A stretch of 64,000 nt of DNA from Chania multitudinisentens RB-25 (GCF_000520015.2 NZ_CP007044.2:4836001-4900000), one strand, 5' to 3'; positions 8,962-20,204 are shown, counted from the stretch's first letter. A program made the numbers and translations. The notes: generated from the letters alone by a model not told the origin.

Positions 8962-8993
8962 AACCCGGTTTAGGTCTATCACTCAACCGGGTT
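8962..8993 (+). terminator. fsr terminator hairpin
   Basis: 9-bp inverted repeat AACCCGGTT/AACCGGGTT with a 14-nt loop, 10 nt after the fsr stop, followed by a C/T-rich stretch instead of a pure T-run. Confidence 0.55.
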
Positions 8994-9052
8994 ACTCCTT
9001 CTATAAATCACCAATATCCAGGCTGTTATACTCAAAATTGCTTATCTGGTAT

Positions 9053-9079
9053 AAAAAGAGCAGAATTCTCTGCTTTTTT
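9053..9079. terminator. Symmetrical terminator between fsr and ybaL
   Basis: A-run, AGCAGA stem, ATTC loop, TCTGCT stem, then six T. The symmetry lets it act in both directions; on the plus strand it shields ybaL from fsr read-through. Confidence 0.6.
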
Positions 9080-9239
9080 ACATAAATGCCAAAATTAGCC
9101 AAGCGCCGTCTGAACAAATGCAATAAAATGAACCTCCCCTTTTCGCGTGAAGTTACGGCATTGTTGGCTGCAATTTCATGCATGTTGGGTATAGATCCCC
9201 CCGTAAATAGTTTTAATACACTCAAGAAAAGGAGTCTGG

Positions 9240-10931
9240 ATGCATAATTCAACACCCTTGCTCACTACGATTGTTGGAGGGTTAGTACTCGCCTTCCTCT
9301 TCGGTATGCTAGCGAACCGGTTGCGCATCTCCCCGTTAGTGGGATATCTGGCTGCCGGCGTGCTCGCGGGTCCGTTCACCCCTGGTTTTGTTGCCGATAC
9401 CTCTTTGGCACCAGAACTGGCGGAAATCGGTGTGATTCTGCTGATGTTCGGTGTTGGTCTCCATTTCTCACTTAAAGATCTGCTCGCAGTAAAATCGATT
9501 GCTATCCCTGGCGCTATTGCACAGATTGCTGTAGCAACCTTATTGGGCATGGGGGTGTCAAAATTAATGGGCTGGGATTGGATTTCCGGTCTGGTCTTTG
9601 GGTTGTGTCTGTCCACCGCCAGTACCGTGGTACTGTTGCGGGCGTTAGAAGAACGGCAGTTGATCGATAGCCAACGCGGGCAAATTGCGATTGGTTGGCT
9701 GATTGTGGAAGATTTAGCCATGGTGTTGACGCTGGTTCTGCTGCCTGCATTCGGCAATATGATCAGCAGCGACAATACCAGCGTCACCCATTTGTTGACC
9801 GAATTGGCTATGACTATTGGTAAAGTGATTGCCTTCATCGCGCTGATGATCGTCGTAGGCCGCCGCATTGTTCCTTGGATACTGGCCAAAACCGCCAGTA
9901 CCGGTTCACGTGAGCTGTTTACCTTGGCAGTTCTGGCGCTGGCATTGGGGATTGCTTACGGGGCTGTCGGTCTGTTTGATGTTTCATTTGCCCTGGGTGC
10001 TTTCTTTGCCGGCATGGTGTTGAACGAGTCGGAACTGAGTCACCGTGCCGCACACGATACGCTGCCGTTGCGTGATGCTTTTGCCGTGTTGTTCTTTGTC
10101 TCCGTCGGCATGCTGTTCGATCCGATGATTCTGCTGCAAGAGCCGCTGGCAGTGCTGGCGACGCTGGCAATCATTGTGTTCGGCAAATCCGTGGCCGCAT
10201 TCCTGCTGGTAAAAGCGTTTGGCCACTCCAAACGTACCGCCTTGACGATTTCTGCCAGTCTGGCGCAGATTGGTGAGTTTGCCTTTATTCTCGCCGGATT
10301 GGGGATCACTCTGGGTATGATGGACCCGCACAGCCGTAATCTGGTGCTGGCCGGGGCTATTTTATCGATTATGCTCAATCCGTTACTGTTCACTTTGCTG
10401 GAGCGTTATCTGGCCAAGACAGAAACCATCGAAGATCAGATCCTGGAAGAAGCGGTAGAGGAAGAAAAACAGATCCCGGTGGATATGTGCAACCATGCGC
10501 TGATTGTAGGCTCTGGTAACGTGGGCAACCTGCTGGGAGCCAAACTCGCGCAGGCCGATATTCCACTGGTAGTGATTGAAAACTCACGCCCCCGGGTTGA
10601 AGCTCTGCGTGAACAGGGCGTCAAAGTGGTATTCGGTAATGCTGCCAATCCAGAAATTATGGATCTGGCGCGCCTTGACTGTGCACGTTGGTTACTGCTG
10701 ACCATTCCAAACAGTTACGAAGCCGGTGAGATCGTGGCCTCTGCCCGTGCCAAACGGCCGAATCTTGAGATCATTGTCCGTGCCCACTACGATGATGAGA
10801 TCTCGTACATCTTTGAGCGCGGGGCAGATCAGGTGGTGATGGGTGAGCGTGAAATTGCCAATAGTATGCTGAATATTCTCAACTTGGATACGCTGTCAGA
10901 AGAAGAAAAAATGGGTGCTTGCCCGATCTGA
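9240..10931 (+). CDS. ybaL: KefC-type cation/proton antiporter YbaL (RosB)
   Basis: 563 residues. Residues 1 to about 385 form a CPA2 sodium/proton-exchanger domain with many hydrophobic helices (LVGYLAAGVLAGPFTPGF, STASTVVLLRALEERQLID, SLAQIGEFAFILAGLGI). After an acidic linker (EEAVEEEKQ), a TrkA-N/RCK nucleotide-binding domain follows from about residue 415 (HALIVGSGNVGNLLGAKLAQ, FGNAANPEIMDLARL). E. coli YbaL is 558 residues with the same layout. The family exports K+ or other cations in exchange for protons under nucleotide or thiol control; the ligand of YbaL is not established. AAGGAG sits 5 nt before the ATG. Convergent with hemH. Confidence 0.93.
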   Translation: MHNSTPLLTTIVGGLVLAFLFGMLANRLRISPLVGYLAAGVLAGPFTPGFVADTSLAPELAEIGVILLMFGVGLHFSLKDLLAVKSIAIPGAIAQIAVATLLGMGVSKLMGWDWISGLVFGLCLSTASTVVLLRALEERQLIDSQRGQIAIGWLIVEDLAMVLTLVLLPAFGNMISSDNTSVTHLLTELAMTIGKVIAFIALMIVVGRRIVPWILAKTASTGSRELFTLAVLALALGIAYGAVGLFDVSFALGAFFAGMVLNESELSHRAAHDTLPLRDAFAVLFFVSVGMLFDPMILLQEPLAVLATLAIIVFGKSVAAFLLVKAFGHSKRTALTISASLAQIGEFAFILAGLGITLGMMDPHSRNLVLAGAILSIMLNPLLFTLLERYLAKTETIEDQILEEAVEEEKQIPVDMCNHALIVGSGNVGNLLGAKLAQADIPLVVIENSRPRVEALREQGVKVVFGNAANPEIMDLARLDCARWLLLTIPNSYEAGEIVASARAKRPNLEIIVRAHYDDEISYIFERGADQVVMGEREIANSMLNILNLDTLSEEEKMGACPI

Positions 10932-10950
10932 TCGCTCATCTTGCATGGAG

Positions 10951-10976
10951 GGAAAGCCCGCCCAACCGGGCTTTCC
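10951..10976. terminator. Bidirectional terminator between ybaL and hemH
   Basis: 10-bp stem GGAAAGCCCG/CGGGCTTTCC with a 6-nt loop, placed between the two convergent stop codons (10931 and 10980). Confidence 0.7.
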
Positions 10977-10979
10977 CTG

Positions 10980-11942
10980 TTACAGCCGCTGCGCAACCAA
11001 CTGTTGCATCATGTCGATATGGGCGGAATCATCATTAAGCGCAGCAATATATTCAAATTTCTCGCCACCGGCTTTGAAGAAAATCTCCCGGTTCTGCTCT
11101 TTGATCTCTTCCAACGTTTCCAGGCAATCTGCCGAAAAACCGGGGCAAATCAACTGAATATGCTTCACGCCCTGGGCGGGCAAGCTTTTTATTGTTTCAT
11201 CGGTATAGGGCGTTAACCAAGGTTCGCGGCCAAAACGCGACTGGTAGGTCATCATCACCCGTTCTGGCGCTAAAGGCAGCGTAGCTAACAACGCCCGGTA
11301 GGTATCTTCACAGCGTTGTGGGTAATCATCGCCCAAACGGGCATAGCGTTTTGGGATACCGTGGAATGACATTACCAACCGGTCAGGCAAACCATGCTGT
11401 TCAAAAGAACGCTCCACGCTTTGTTGTAAGGCTGAAATATAGGCAGGATGTTCAGCATAATCGCGGATAAAGCCTATCGACGGTAAACGGCGGTAACCTT
11501 TAAGCACCTTTGCCACGCCATCCCAAACGGCTGCGCTGGTTGAGCACGAATATTGTGGGTAGAGCGGCAGCACCACCAGATTGGTCACCCCCTGTGCCAG
11601 CAGATTATCCAGCGCCTGTGCCAGGCTGGGTGAACCGTAGCTCATGCCCAGCTCCACCGGCGTATTCGGCATACGTGCTGCCAATGCCTGTTGCTGGCGG
11701 CGGCTGTAAACCAACAAGGGTGAGCCCTCGTCGGTCCAAACTGACTGATACAGTTTCGCCACGCGGGGCGAACGGAGGGGTAAAATGATTCCGTTAAGGA
11801 TCGGCCACCAGATAAGCGGTGTGGTATCGACGACGCGGGTATCACTGAGAAACTGTTTCAGGTAGCGTTTAACCGCTCGCGGGGTCGGGGCATCGGGTGT
11901 CCCAAGATTCACCAACAATACCCCGTGTTTCTCTTGCTTCAT
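10980..11942 (-). CDS. hemH: Ferrochelatase
   Basis: 320 residues, the size of enterobacterial HemH. It inserts Fe(II) into protoporphyrin IX, the last step of haem synthesis, at the inner face of the cytoplasmic membrane. Visible signatures: [14 protein letters not shown] at the start, the active-site region [11 protein letters not shown] and the ferrochelatase pattern [17 protein letters not shown]. Ends beside ybaL in convergent orientation. The product probably also feeds the haem-dependent cytochrome bo3 encoded further along the window. Confidence 0.96.
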   Translation of the reverse strand: MKQEKHGVLLVNLGTPDAPTPRAVKRYLKQFLSDTRVVDTTPLIWWPILNGIILPLRSPRVAKLYQSVWTDEGSPLLVYSRRQQQALAARMPNTPVELGMSYGSPSLAQALDNLLAQGVTNLVVLPLYPQYSCSTSAAVWDGVAKVLKGYRRLPSIGFIRDYAEHPAYISALQQSVERSFEQHGLPDRLVMSFHGIPKRYARLGDDYPQRCEDTYRALLATLPLAPERVMMTYQSRFGREPWLTPYTDETIKSLPAQGVKHIQLICPGFSADCLETLEEIKEQNREIFFKAGGEKFEYIAALNDDSAHIDMMQQLVAQRL

Positions 11943-11983
11943 CTCAATTCCTTTTCCTATCAGGCTAATATGGCCAGCATTTT

Positions 11984-12000
11984 CACCACTATAAGTGGTG
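11984..12000. promoter_or_regulatory. Inverted repeat upstream of hemH
   Basis: Perfect 7-bp inverted repeat CACCACT-ATA-AGTGGTG about 42 bases upstream of the hemH start. It could be an operator or a small hairpin in the leader; no known regulator site is recognised. Confidence 0.3.
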
Positions 12001-12116
12001 CTTATTGTAGCGGAAAAGCATTAAGCCGAAACCGATATCAGTAAAAGGCACTGCCTGGATTGCTTTAGCCACCCACAGCCTGAATAAGCTACGGCCTTGT
12101 TTTCACAGGTAATATG

Positions 12117-12144
12117 CAAAAAAACGCCGGGCATTAAGCCCGGC
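12117..12144 (-). terminator. adk terminator
   Basis: Stem GCCGGGC/GCCCGGC with a 5-nt loop, followed on the minus strand by an uninterrupted run of T, 23 bases beyond the adk stop. A standard strong intrinsic terminator. Confidence 0.8.
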
Positions 12145-12167
12145 ATGATAAACAGCAATAAAACCGA

Positions 12168-12848
<681 letters not shown>

Positions 12849-13004
12849 TCAAACAGCAGTTTGAAGTTGATTGGGTGGAAGTTTTTATAAAATCGCGAAA
12901 ACACTCAACCTTACCATTTTCGTGGGGGCTGGCTCAAGATACGCGGAGGGCAAAACAACAGATTGCGCCCCTCACCGTAGGGTGAAGAGCGCATAGATGA
13001 CACA

Positions 13005-14876
13005 TTACGCAGACAGCAACTTATTCATCCGGCGGATAAACTGGTTAGGATCTTCCAGCGTACCGCGTTCAGCCAACAGAGCCTGATCCAACAGCAGATC
13101 GACCCACTCAGCGAATTGCTCATTATCACCCACGTCAGAGGCGCGTTTAACCAGAGCATGCTCCGGGTTCAACTCAAAGATATATTTCACTTCCGGCGCT
13201 TGCTGCCCCGCAGCAGCGAACAGTTTCGCCATCTGGGTGCTCATTTCATCCGCATCGGTGGTGACGATGGCCGGGGTATCGGTCAGGCGGTGCGTCAGGC
13301 GCACGTCCTTCACTCGCTCACCCAACAGCGTTTTCACCCGCTCGATAAAGGGCTCAAGCTGCTTTTCGGCTTCTTTCTGTTCTTCGGTTTCATCCGCCAG
13401 CTTATTCAAGGCGTCATCCGCTTTGCTGACCGACTGGAACACTTTGCCGTCAAACTCGGTCAGATAGCTCATCATCCATTCGTCGATGCGATCGGAGAGC
13501 AGCAATACCTCGATCCCTTTCTTGCGGAACAGTTCAAGATGCGGGCTGCTCTTGGCAGCGGCGTAGCTGTCGGCGGTGATGTAGTAAATCTTGTCCTGGC
13601 CTTCGGCCATGCGCGCCACATACTCTTCCAGCGCTACGCTTTGCGCTGAACTGTCGTTCTGGGTAGAAGCAAAGCGCAGCAGCTTGGCAATAGTTTCTTT
13701 GTTGCTGCCATCTTCCGCCGGGCCTTCTTTCAACACCAGGCCGAATTGCTGCCAAAACTTCTGATACTCTTCGCTATTGTCTTTCGCCAGTTTATCCAGC
13801 ATCTGCAAAACACGCTTGGTCAGCGCACCACGCAGGCTCTGGGTAACGCGGCTGTCCTGCAAGATTTCACGGGAAACGTTCAGCGGCAGGTCGTTGGAGT
13901 CGATCAGGCCACGCACAAAACGCAGGTAGTTCGGCATGAACTGCTCGGCGTCATCCATGATGAACACGCGCTGCACATATAACTTCAAGCCATGTTTATG
14001 TTCACGGTTCCACATATCCCATGGTGCCTGTGCCGGGATATACAGCAGGCTGGTGTACTCCTGCTTACCTTCCACACGGTTGTGGCTCCAGCTCAGCGGA
14101 TCGGTGAAATCATGAGCAATGTGCTTATAGAACTCTTTATATTCTTCGTCGGTGACGTCTGACTTACTGCGAGTCCACAGGGCTTGCGCCTTGTTGATTT
14201 TCTCCCAGGTGACGGTGTCGTCTTCTTCATTCTTGGCTTCGATTTCTACCGGCAACGCGATGTGATCGGAATATTTACCAATCACCGAACGCAAGCGCCA
14301 GCCATCAAGGAATTCATCTTCGCCTTCGCGCAGATGCAGGGTAATTTCAGTACCGCGATCTTCCTTGCTGATATCAGCGATGGTGTAATCACCGTCCCCC
14401 GCAGACTCCCAGAATACGCCTTCTTCTGCGCTGGCACCGGCTGCGCGGGTGCGCACGGTGACTTTATCCGCCACGATAAATGCCGAATAGAAACCGACAC
14501 CGAACTGGCCAATCAACTGGCTGTCTTTCGCCTGATCGGAACCTATCGATTCCAGAAATGATTTAGTGCCCGACTTGGCAATGGTTCCCAGATTATCAAT
14601 GACTTCTTCACGGCGCATACCAATACCGTTATCAGTAATGGTCAGCGTGCGTTGATCTTTATTGAAGGAAAGACGTACCCGCAATTCCCCGTCGCCTGCA
14701 TACAGTTCAGGCGCAGACAGTGCGCGGAAGCGCAGCTTATCAGCGGCGTCGGATGCGTTGGAGATCAGCTCACGCAGGAAAATTTCTTTATTGGAGTACA
14801 GCGAATGAATCATTAAATGAAGCAGTTGCTTTACTTCAGACTGGAACCCACGGGTTTCTTGACCTTTCATACTCAT
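13005..14876 (-). CDS. htpG: Chaperone HtpG (bacterial Hsp90)
   Basis: 623 residues. The N-terminal GHKL ATPase domain shows [24 protein letters not shown] and [17 protein letters not shown]; the middle domain carries the catalytic-loop region [10 protein letters not shown]; the C-terminal dimerisation domain ends [15 protein letters not shown]. Hsp90 remodels client proteins with DnaK. The ATG at 14876 ([10 protein letters not shown]) is chosen because GAGG lies 6 nt upstream; MKGQETRG two codons later is the E. coli start. A copy of the dispersed repeat sits in its upstream region (14902-15030). A heat-shock promoter is expected but I could not place it. Confidence 0.96.
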   Translation of the reverse strand: MSMKGQETRGFQSEVKQLLHLMIHSLYSNKEIFLRELISNASDAADKLRFRALSAPELYAGDGELRVRLSFNKDQRTLTITDNGIGMRREEVIDNLGTIAKSGTKSFLESIGSDQAKDSQLIGQFGVGFYSAFIVADKVTVRTRAAGASAEEGVFWESAGDGDYTIADISKEDRGTEITLHLREGEDEFLDGWRLRSVIGKYSDHIALPVEIEAKNEEDDTVTWEKINKAQALWTRSKSDVTDEEYKEFYKHIAHDFTDPLSWSHNRVEGKQEYTSLLYIPAQAPWDMWNREHKHGLKLYVQRVFIMDDAEQFMPNYLRFVRGLIDSNDLPLNVSREILQDSRVTQSLRGALTKRVLQMLDKLAKDNSEEYQKFWQQFGLVLKEGPAEDGSNKETIAKLLRFASTQNDSSAQSVALEEYVARMAEGQDKIYYITADSYAAAKSSPHLELFRKKGIEVLLLSDRIDEWMMSYLTEFDGKVFQSVSKADDALNKLADETEEQKEAEKQLEPFIERVKTLLGERVKDVRLTHRLTDTPAIVTTDADEMSTQMAKLFAAAGQQAPEVKYIFELNPEHALVKRASDVGDNEQFAEWVDLLLDQALLAERGTLEDPNQFIRRMNKLLSA

Positions 14877-14901
14877 TGATTACCTCAGTAGCCGATAATT
14901 T

Positions 14902-15030
14902 TATACCCAATGAATTTCAAGTTGTGGCTAAGCGACCAACTCGTCAGCCCCCGGGAGCTTAGAACCACTCAGTAACAGGGGCGAACCAGTACAGTCAACA
15001 ACGCCATGGCTTGAAAGGCGAAGGGCATAT
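14902..15030. repeat. Dispersed repeat, copy A (htpG/recR spacer)
   Basis: 129 bp bounded by inverted ends: left TATACCCAATGAATTTCAAG, right CTTGAAAGGCGAAGGGCATA. Lies between recR and htpG, upstream of htpG. Shares end sequences with copies at 37652, 41442, 53325 and 60410. Non-coding, resembling the small repeats (MITE-like) common in Serratia and Yersinia intergenic DNA. Confidence 0.65.
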
Positions 15031-15146
15031 GACCAAATTAGAACAATGAAGGTTAAGTTGGGTCAACTATGAGGCTTTTCAAGCAGCTGGCAGGGAATTT
15101 TTTGCAAAACGATGACGGGGCAGCCAATCCACCCCGCAGAAAGGTA

Positions 15147-15751
15147 TCAGAATTTGATCGCGTGACGGCCAGCCAGAGAATGCGACAGCGTGGTGCCATC
15201 AACCATCTCCAGCTCACCACCAACCGGTACGCCATGGGCAATGCGGCTGGCCAGAATGCCATACTGGCCGCACATTTCAGCGATATAGTTCGCCGTGGCA
15301 TCCCCTTCCACCGTTGGGTTGGTTGCCAGGATCACTTCGCTGATACTTTCTTTCTCCAGCCGTTGCTCCAGCCGATCCAGACCGATATCGCCAGGCCCAA
15401 TGCCGTCCAGCGGCGACAGGTGGCCCATCAACACAAAGTAACGCCCGGCAAACTGCCCGGTCTGCTCAATGGCGTGAATATCCGCCGGGCTTTCCACCAC
15501 GCAAATCTGGCCGTTTTGCTGCCGACGCGGATTACTACAGATGGTGCAGATGTCCTGCTCGGTAAAGGTGCGGCAATCGGCACAGTGACCGATCTCCGAC
15601 ATTGCGCGGGTCAAGGCCTGTGCCAAACGCATCCCACCGCTGCGATCTCGCTGCAGCAGTTGAAACGCCATACGCTGCGCCGACTTCGGGCCAACGCCCG
15701 GCAGGCAGCGCAACGCCTCCATCAAGGATTCAAGGAGCGGGCTGGTTTGCA

Positions 15752-15752
<1 letters not shown>
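15147..15752 (-). CDS. recR: Recombination protein RecR
   Basis: 201 residues, the standard RecR length. It works with RecF and RecO to load RecA onto gapped DNA. Layout: helix-hairpin-helix [17 protein letters not shown], four-cysteine zinc finger [16 protein letters not shown] at residues 57-72, then a Toprim domain ([28 protein letters not shown]). Its ATG overlaps the ybaB stop by one base (TGATG), so the two are translationally coupled, as in E. coli. Confidence 0.96.
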
Positions 15753-16090
<338 letters not shown>

Positions 16091-16123
16091 TCACATAGCA
16101 TTGGCCGCGCAGGGTGCGCCGCG

Positions 16124-18082
16124 TTAAACAGGGCGAATACTCTCTTCATCCAGATCCGCGTCGAAGAACCGACACAGCGTCTGGATATGCGTATCCGCAA
16201 TAATGGACTGACGCGCCTGCGCCAGTTTTTCTTCATAAATGACTTGCCGCCACTCCAGCGGCGTTCGCTCCGCTGGATTATCATCTTCCACCACGATGAG
16301 TTCAACCGGGCTGCCATGCAGCTCGCCGAGTGCATCAGCCAGCATCTTCTGCGCCGAAGGCGAATTCAGATGGCGCTGTGAAGATCGCAAGTGGAGACAA
16401 ATTCTGCCCGGTTCCGGCTGCTCTTTAAAGGCGTTCAAGGCCAGTTGCTGAACCAGTTTCGGTATTTGGAGCCGATCAATTTCCGCCGCCCAAGCATCAC
16501 GAACCATAGACTCAACCACCAGTTTAGCCGACAACTCGGGCGTTTTTTCATGCTCAAGCGCCGTCCGCAATGCTTTTGGGGTAGCCAATGGTTCAGGAAC
16601 GGCTTCTGGTTCAGTCTGCGCACGCCAGCGATAGGCTTCGGGCTTAGCCGGTTTTTCCGCCACCACCTTTTCCGCCTGACGCTTCTGGCTACGCTCAGTC
16701 ACGGAAGCCAACCGCTCCAGCGCTGAGTTTACCGGCCGCGCTGCTCCTGGCGCCGCCGGTTCACTCTTTTTTGGTGTGGATGCCCCCTGCTGCCGCAGCA
16801 ACTGGGTGCGAGCTTTTAACAGTTGCGCGGTAGCATCGGGTAAATGAGTAAGCTGGTTATCCGCCGGTGGCACAGCCGATTGGCCCAACGGCGGTGCCTC
16901 CTGCAAGTGCGTTGGTGGTGCAGATGCCATATTGTTCTGCGGTTGCGCCAATAGGGCTTGTTCCTGCACCAGCGCAGCGGGCTCTGGGATCACCGCTTTC
17001 GGGTGAAACGCCAGCGCGCGCAGCAGGCTCATCTCAACCCCCATACGGCGATCTGGTGCATAAATCAGCTCTTTACGCCCTACCAATAAGGTTTGGTAAT
17101 AAAGTTGCACGTCTGCTGGCGGTAAAGTACGCGCCAACTCACGTAAACGCTGTTCGATGGACGCATAGTGATTATCCAGCATAGAAGGCAACACTTGAAC
17201 CATCGCAATACGGTGCAACAAAGCCAGCGTCTCCACCAGCAGGCTTTCCCAATCTACGCCGCGCGAAGCGGCTTGTGCCACCTGCTCCATCACTTTTTCA
17301 CCGTCGGCGCTGACCAATGCTTCCAGAATCGCCAACGGCTGTTCATCGTCCAATGTGCCAAGCATCTGGCTGACGGTGGCGGTGGTCACCTGCCCTTGCC
17401 CCATGGCAATGGCCTGATCGGCCAGACTGAGGGCATCACGCATACTGCCATCGGCCGCCCGCGCCAGCAACTGTAGCGCCCGAGCATCACTGGTAATGTG
17501 CTCTGCCTGCAAGATGGTTTCCAGTTGGCTACGGATCTGCTCAACGTCCATCGCTTTCAAATGAAATTGTAGGCAACGCGACAGGATGGTCACCGGCAAC
17601 TTCTGCGGATCGGTCGTCGCCAGCAGGAATTTAACGTGTGAAGGCGGCTCTTCCAGCGTTTTCAGCAGCGCATTAAAGCTGTGGCGCGAGAGCATATGCA
17701 CTTCATCGATCAGGTAAACTTTGAAACGACCACGTGCAGGTGCGTATTGCACGTTGTCCAACAGATCGCGGGTATCTTCCACCTTGGTTCTGGATGCCGC
17801 ATCGATCTCGATCAGATCGACAAAACGCCCCTGCTCAATCTCGCGGCAGTTGTCACACTGCCCGCAAGGGGTAGCAGTGATGCCGGTTTCACAGTTCAAA
17901 CCTTTGGCCAGCAGGCGGGCAATGGTGGTTTTACCTACCCCACGCGTGCCCGAAAACAGATAGGCGTGATGGAGCCGCCCAAGCTTGAGGCCGTTAGCCA
18001 GAGCCATCAGGACATGTTCCTGCCCGACGACATCTGCAAATGTTTGAGGGCGCCACTTACGGGCGAGAACCTGATAGCTCAT
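16124..18082 (-). CDS. dnaX: DNA polymerase III tau/gamma subunit
   Basis: 652 residues in the full-length tau reading; clamp-loader ATPase and organiser of the polymerase III holoenzyme. N-terminal AAA+ domain: Walker A GTRGVGKTTIAR, zinc-binding CGQCDNC, Walker B VYLIDEVHMLS, sensor LLATTDPQKLP. A Pro/Ala/Gln-rich linker follows (about residues 365-500), then the C-terminal tau domain that contacts helicase and polymerase. A programmed -1 frameshift site inside the gene would yield the shorter gamma form of 440 residues (described separately). Confidence 0.96.
   Translation of the reverse strand: MSYQVLARKWRPQTFADVVGQEHVLMALANGLKLGRLHHAYLFSGTRGVGKTTIARLLAKGLNCETGITATPCGQCDNCREIEQGRFVDLIEIDAASRTKVEDTRDLLDNVQYAPARGRFKVYLIDEVHMLSRHSFNALLKTLEEPPSHVKFLLATTDPQKLPVTILSRCLQFHLKAMDVEQIRSQLETILQAEHITSDARALQLLARAADGSMRDALSLADQAIAMGQGQVTTATVSQMLGTLDDEQPLAILEALVSADGEKVMEQVAQAASRGVDWESLLVETLALLHRIAMVQVLPSMLDNHYASIEQRLRELARTLPPADVQLYYQTLLVGRKELIYAPDRRMGVEMSLLRALAFHPKAVIPEPAALVQEQALLAQPQNNMASAPPTHLQEAPPLGQSAVPPADNQLTHLPDATAQLLKARTQLLRQQGASTPKKSEPAAPGAARPVNSALERLASVTERSQKRQAEKVVAEKPAKPEAYRWRAQTEPEAVPEPLATPKALRTALEHEKTPELSAKLVVESMVRDAWAAEIDRLQIPKLVQQLALNAFKEQPEPGRICLHLRSSQRHLNSPSAQKMLADALGELHGSPVELIVVEDDNPAERTPLEWRQVIYEEKLAQARQSIIADTHIQTLCRFFDADLDEESIRPV
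16731..16772 (-). promoter_or_regulatory. dnaX programmed -1 frameshift signal
   Basis: On the minus strand the slippery heptamer A AAA AAG occupies 16772-16766, codons 438-439 of dnaX. Slipping back one base gives GAG then TGA, ending the gamma subunit after 440 residues with one extra Glu, as in E. coli. An AGGGGG run lies about 10 nt upstream, in the place of the E. coli stimulatory Shine-Dalgarno, and a GC-rich stem-loop (ACCGGC-c-GCG paired with CGC-c-GCCGGT, 16731-16760) lies just downstream. All three E. coli elements are present. Confidence 0.85.
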
Positions 18083-18171
18083 TGATACCGGAGAAGTTGG
18101 ATAATCTGGAGGGCCATGCTAACACAGCCCCGTGGCGTTCTGCGAGGCTGTTCTAGCCATGTTGCTGTGGC

Positions 18172-18723
18172 TCAATGCCCTGCAAAATTGACCAGGCAAT
18201 AACAATCAATGCCAAGGTCATTCAAACGCGCTTCACCGCCGAGATCCGGCAGGTTGATAATAAACGCCGCATCTTTCACTTCACCACCCAGGCGGCGGAT
18301 CAGCGTTGCGGTGGCTTCGATGGTGCCCCCGGTAGCTAACAGATCGTCCACCACCAGCACTTTGTCGCCTGCCACAATAGCATCGGTATGGATTTCCAGC
18401 CGATCGGTGCCATATTCCAGCTCATAGCTTTCGCTGAGAGTTGCACGCGGTAATTTACCCGGTTTGCGCACGGGTACAAAGCCGATGCCCAACGCCAGCG
18501 CGACGGGAGCACCAAACAGGAAACCACGTGCTTCAGTGCCCACCACCTTGGTGATCCCTACATCACGGTAACGTTCAACCAACAATTCAATGCTGGAAGC
18601 GTAAGCTAACGGGTTTTCCAATAGGCTGGTGATGTCACGAAACAAGATGCCCGGTTTCGGGTAATCGGGAATGGTTTTGATACTGTCTTGAATAAACTGA
18701 AGCTGCTGCGCAGTCGCGGTCAT
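18172..18723 (-). CDS. apt: Adenine phosphoribosyltransferase
   Basis: 183 residues, the E. coli length. It salvages adenine to AMP using PRPP. The PRPP-binding motif [17 protein letters not shown] and the family segment [20 protein letters not shown] are intact. It lies upstream of dnaX on the same strand, with an 89-base gap; an E. coli-like arrangement. Confidence 0.96.
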   Translation of the reverse strand: MTATAQQLQFIQDSIKTIPDYPKPGILFRDITSLLENPLAYASSIELLVERYRDVGITKVVGTEARGFLFGAPVALALGIGFVPVRKPGKLPRATLSESYELEYGTDRLEIHTDAIVAGDKVLVVDDLLATGGTIEATATLIRRLGGEVKDAAFIINLPDLGGEARLNDLGIDCYCLVNFAGH

Positions 18724-18865
18724 AATGATTGCCTGATAAAACTACTTGATAACTGCCACACAGGCTTTTCACTCCGGCAGGGCAATCCCTTATGGCACGA
18801 AAACCTGCGCTCGAAACGCCCAAATCTATGCAAAATACGCGATAAATGCAACCGACGCCGCGTGT

Positions 18866-19246
18866 TCAGCGCGGTTTTTGTTGTTCCTGATCAAGGACCG
18901 GCAACCGTAGCATAAAGATCAGCAATACGACCAGAATCACCAGCAATATTCCCCGTACCCACCAGAATTTCACCCACCAAAGGGAAACGGCAAACGTCAG
19001 TATAATCAGTAACACGGCTTTCGTTTTAGCGCCTGCGGGTAATGCACGATGTTGTTGCCAGTATCGGATATAGGCACCAAACCATGACCGATACAACAAC
19101 CAATGATGGAAACGCGGGGAAGAACGGGCAAAACACCATGCCGCCAGTAACAGGAAAGGCGTGGTCGGCAACAACGGCAACACGACGCCCAGCGTTGCCA
19201 GCACCACCGCTAGCCAGCCCAATATCATCAATAACCAACGCGTCAT
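18866..19246 (-). CDS. ybaN: DUF454 inner-membrane protein YbaN
   Basis: 126 residues from this start (E. coli YbaN 125). Two hydrophobic hairpins: about residues 3-35 (LGWLAVVLATLGVVLPLLPT) and 80-115 (AVLLIILTFAVSLWWVKFWW). The conserved centre CFARSSPRFHHWLLY is the DUF454 signature. The ATG at 19246 is chosen because AAGGA lies 5 nt upstream and the N-terminus matches the family; an in-frame ATG 21 bases upstream exists. Function unknown. Divergent from priC, as in E. coli. Confidence 0.9.
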   Translation of the reverse strand: MTRWLLMILGWLAVVLATLGVVLPLLPTTPFLLLAAWCFARSSPRFHHWLLYRSWFGAYIRYWQQHRALPAGAKTKAVLLIILTFAVSLWWVKFWWVRGILLVILVVLLIFMLRLPVLDQEQQKPR

Positions 19247-19392
19247 GCCTATCCTTATCCTCATCATCGCCCACGTACTGTACCATCGGGAGCCTTAATC
19301 CTGCCAGTTGAGCGGTTTATCCATTCGTGGCTTGTTTCAGAAACTATTCACGGGCAAGCTTAGGTCAATAAGGCTTTGCCAGAGGATATTCC

Positions 19393-19929
19393 GTGAGTAC
19401 ACAGCACTTATTACAGGCTCTTGAACAGCAAATCGCCACCTTGGCCGGTGAAATTCAACCGCATGGCGATATACCTATCCCACAGGCTCGCTTTGACGTG
19501 GTGCTGTTTTCTAGCCATGGCACACGCTTGCGTGACTATCTGGCCGAAGTGCAGAAGAATTTTGCTCAACTACAGGCGGCGGTGAAGGATAATCACCTCT
19601 CGCATGTCGCCTTTCTGGCGGAAAAACTGGTGGCACAACTCACCGCTCTACAACGTGAAATGGCCACTCAAGCGCTAAGGCGCAAAAACCAGCCGAAAGA
19701 AGCGATCGCGGCCGATCTCTATCATAAACTGGCCGAACATCAGGATTATGAGCGCCGTTTGCTCGCCATGATTCAGGATCGTGAAAGCCTGTTAGGGAGC
19801 CAAACCACCCTTGCGGCCCAACAAAAATTGCAGCGTGAATTGGCGGCAATAGAAGGCAGGCTAGTCCGTTGCCAGCAGGTATTAGCGCGTATTGAGCGTA
19901 GTATCGAACGAAAAGAAAACGGTTTTTGA
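19393..19929 (+). CDS. priC: Primosomal replication protein N'' PriC
   Basis: 178 residues beginning with GTG (E. coli PriC is 175). PriC loads DnaB at stalled forks independently of PriA. The protein is helical and rich in Gln, Arg and Leu; the family segments RFDVVLFSSHGTRLRDYLAE and HQDYERRLLAMIQDRE are present. Followed 95 bases later by rsmS on the same strand. Confidence 0.92.
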   Translation: MSTQHLLQALEQQIATLAGEIQPHGDIPIPQARFDVVLFSSHGTRLRDYLAEVQKNFAQLQAAVKDNHLSHVAFLAEKLVAQLTALQREMATQALRRKNQPKEAIAADLYHKLAEHQDYERRLLAMIQDRESLLGSQTTLAAQQKLQRELAAIEGRLVRCQQVLARIERSIERKENGF

Positions 19930-20024
19930 ATATTTATCACATTATTTGAATGATTATTCCCACCCCCACACGATATTCACTATACTCTGCCAAAACAGTA
20001 CATCATTTACTCAACGTTGGACTT

Positions 20025-20204
20025 ATGTCTCTAGAAAATGCGTCTCCAGAATTACAACTTGCGGTAGACCTGATCTACCTGCTGGAATGTAACGAAATCG
20101 ATCCGGCAACCGCGCTGGCGGCCTTGGATATCGTCAGAAAAGATTATCAGGAAAAGATGCAGCGGGCGGGCGTTACGTCATTCTATCGACCAGTAGGCCA
20201 GTAG
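20025..20204 (+). CDS. rsmS: Small regulatory protein RsmS (YbaM)
   Basis: 59 residues; E. coli YbaM is 53. N-terminal MSLENASPELQLAVDLIYLL is shared, followed by IDPATALAALDIVRKDYQEK. Homologues affect secondary-metabolite and virulence control in Pectobacterium and Serratia relatives. The start at 20025 matches the family; the longer frame upstream does not. The 3' end is built of an 8-bp tandem unit CAGTAGGC (20191-20210, two and a half copies), and the stop codon lies inside the second unit, so the last residues differ from E. coli. Confidence 0.88.
   Translation: MSLENASPELQLAVDLIYLLECNEIDPATALAALDIVRKDYQEKMQRAGVTSFYRPVGQ

Noticed and set aside
9001..9255. Minus-strand frame of 84 codons before ybaL
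   Set aside because: Spans a symmetrical terminator and the ybaL ribosome site, so coding is unlikely.
9176..9889. Long antisense frame (237 codons) opposite ybaL
   Set aside because: Composition is that of a shadow frame (Ser/Thr/Pro-rich); ybaL on the other strand is clearly conserved.
13005..14876. Suspected frameshift in htpG
   Set aside because: The frame is continuous over 623 codons and all conserved blocks are present.
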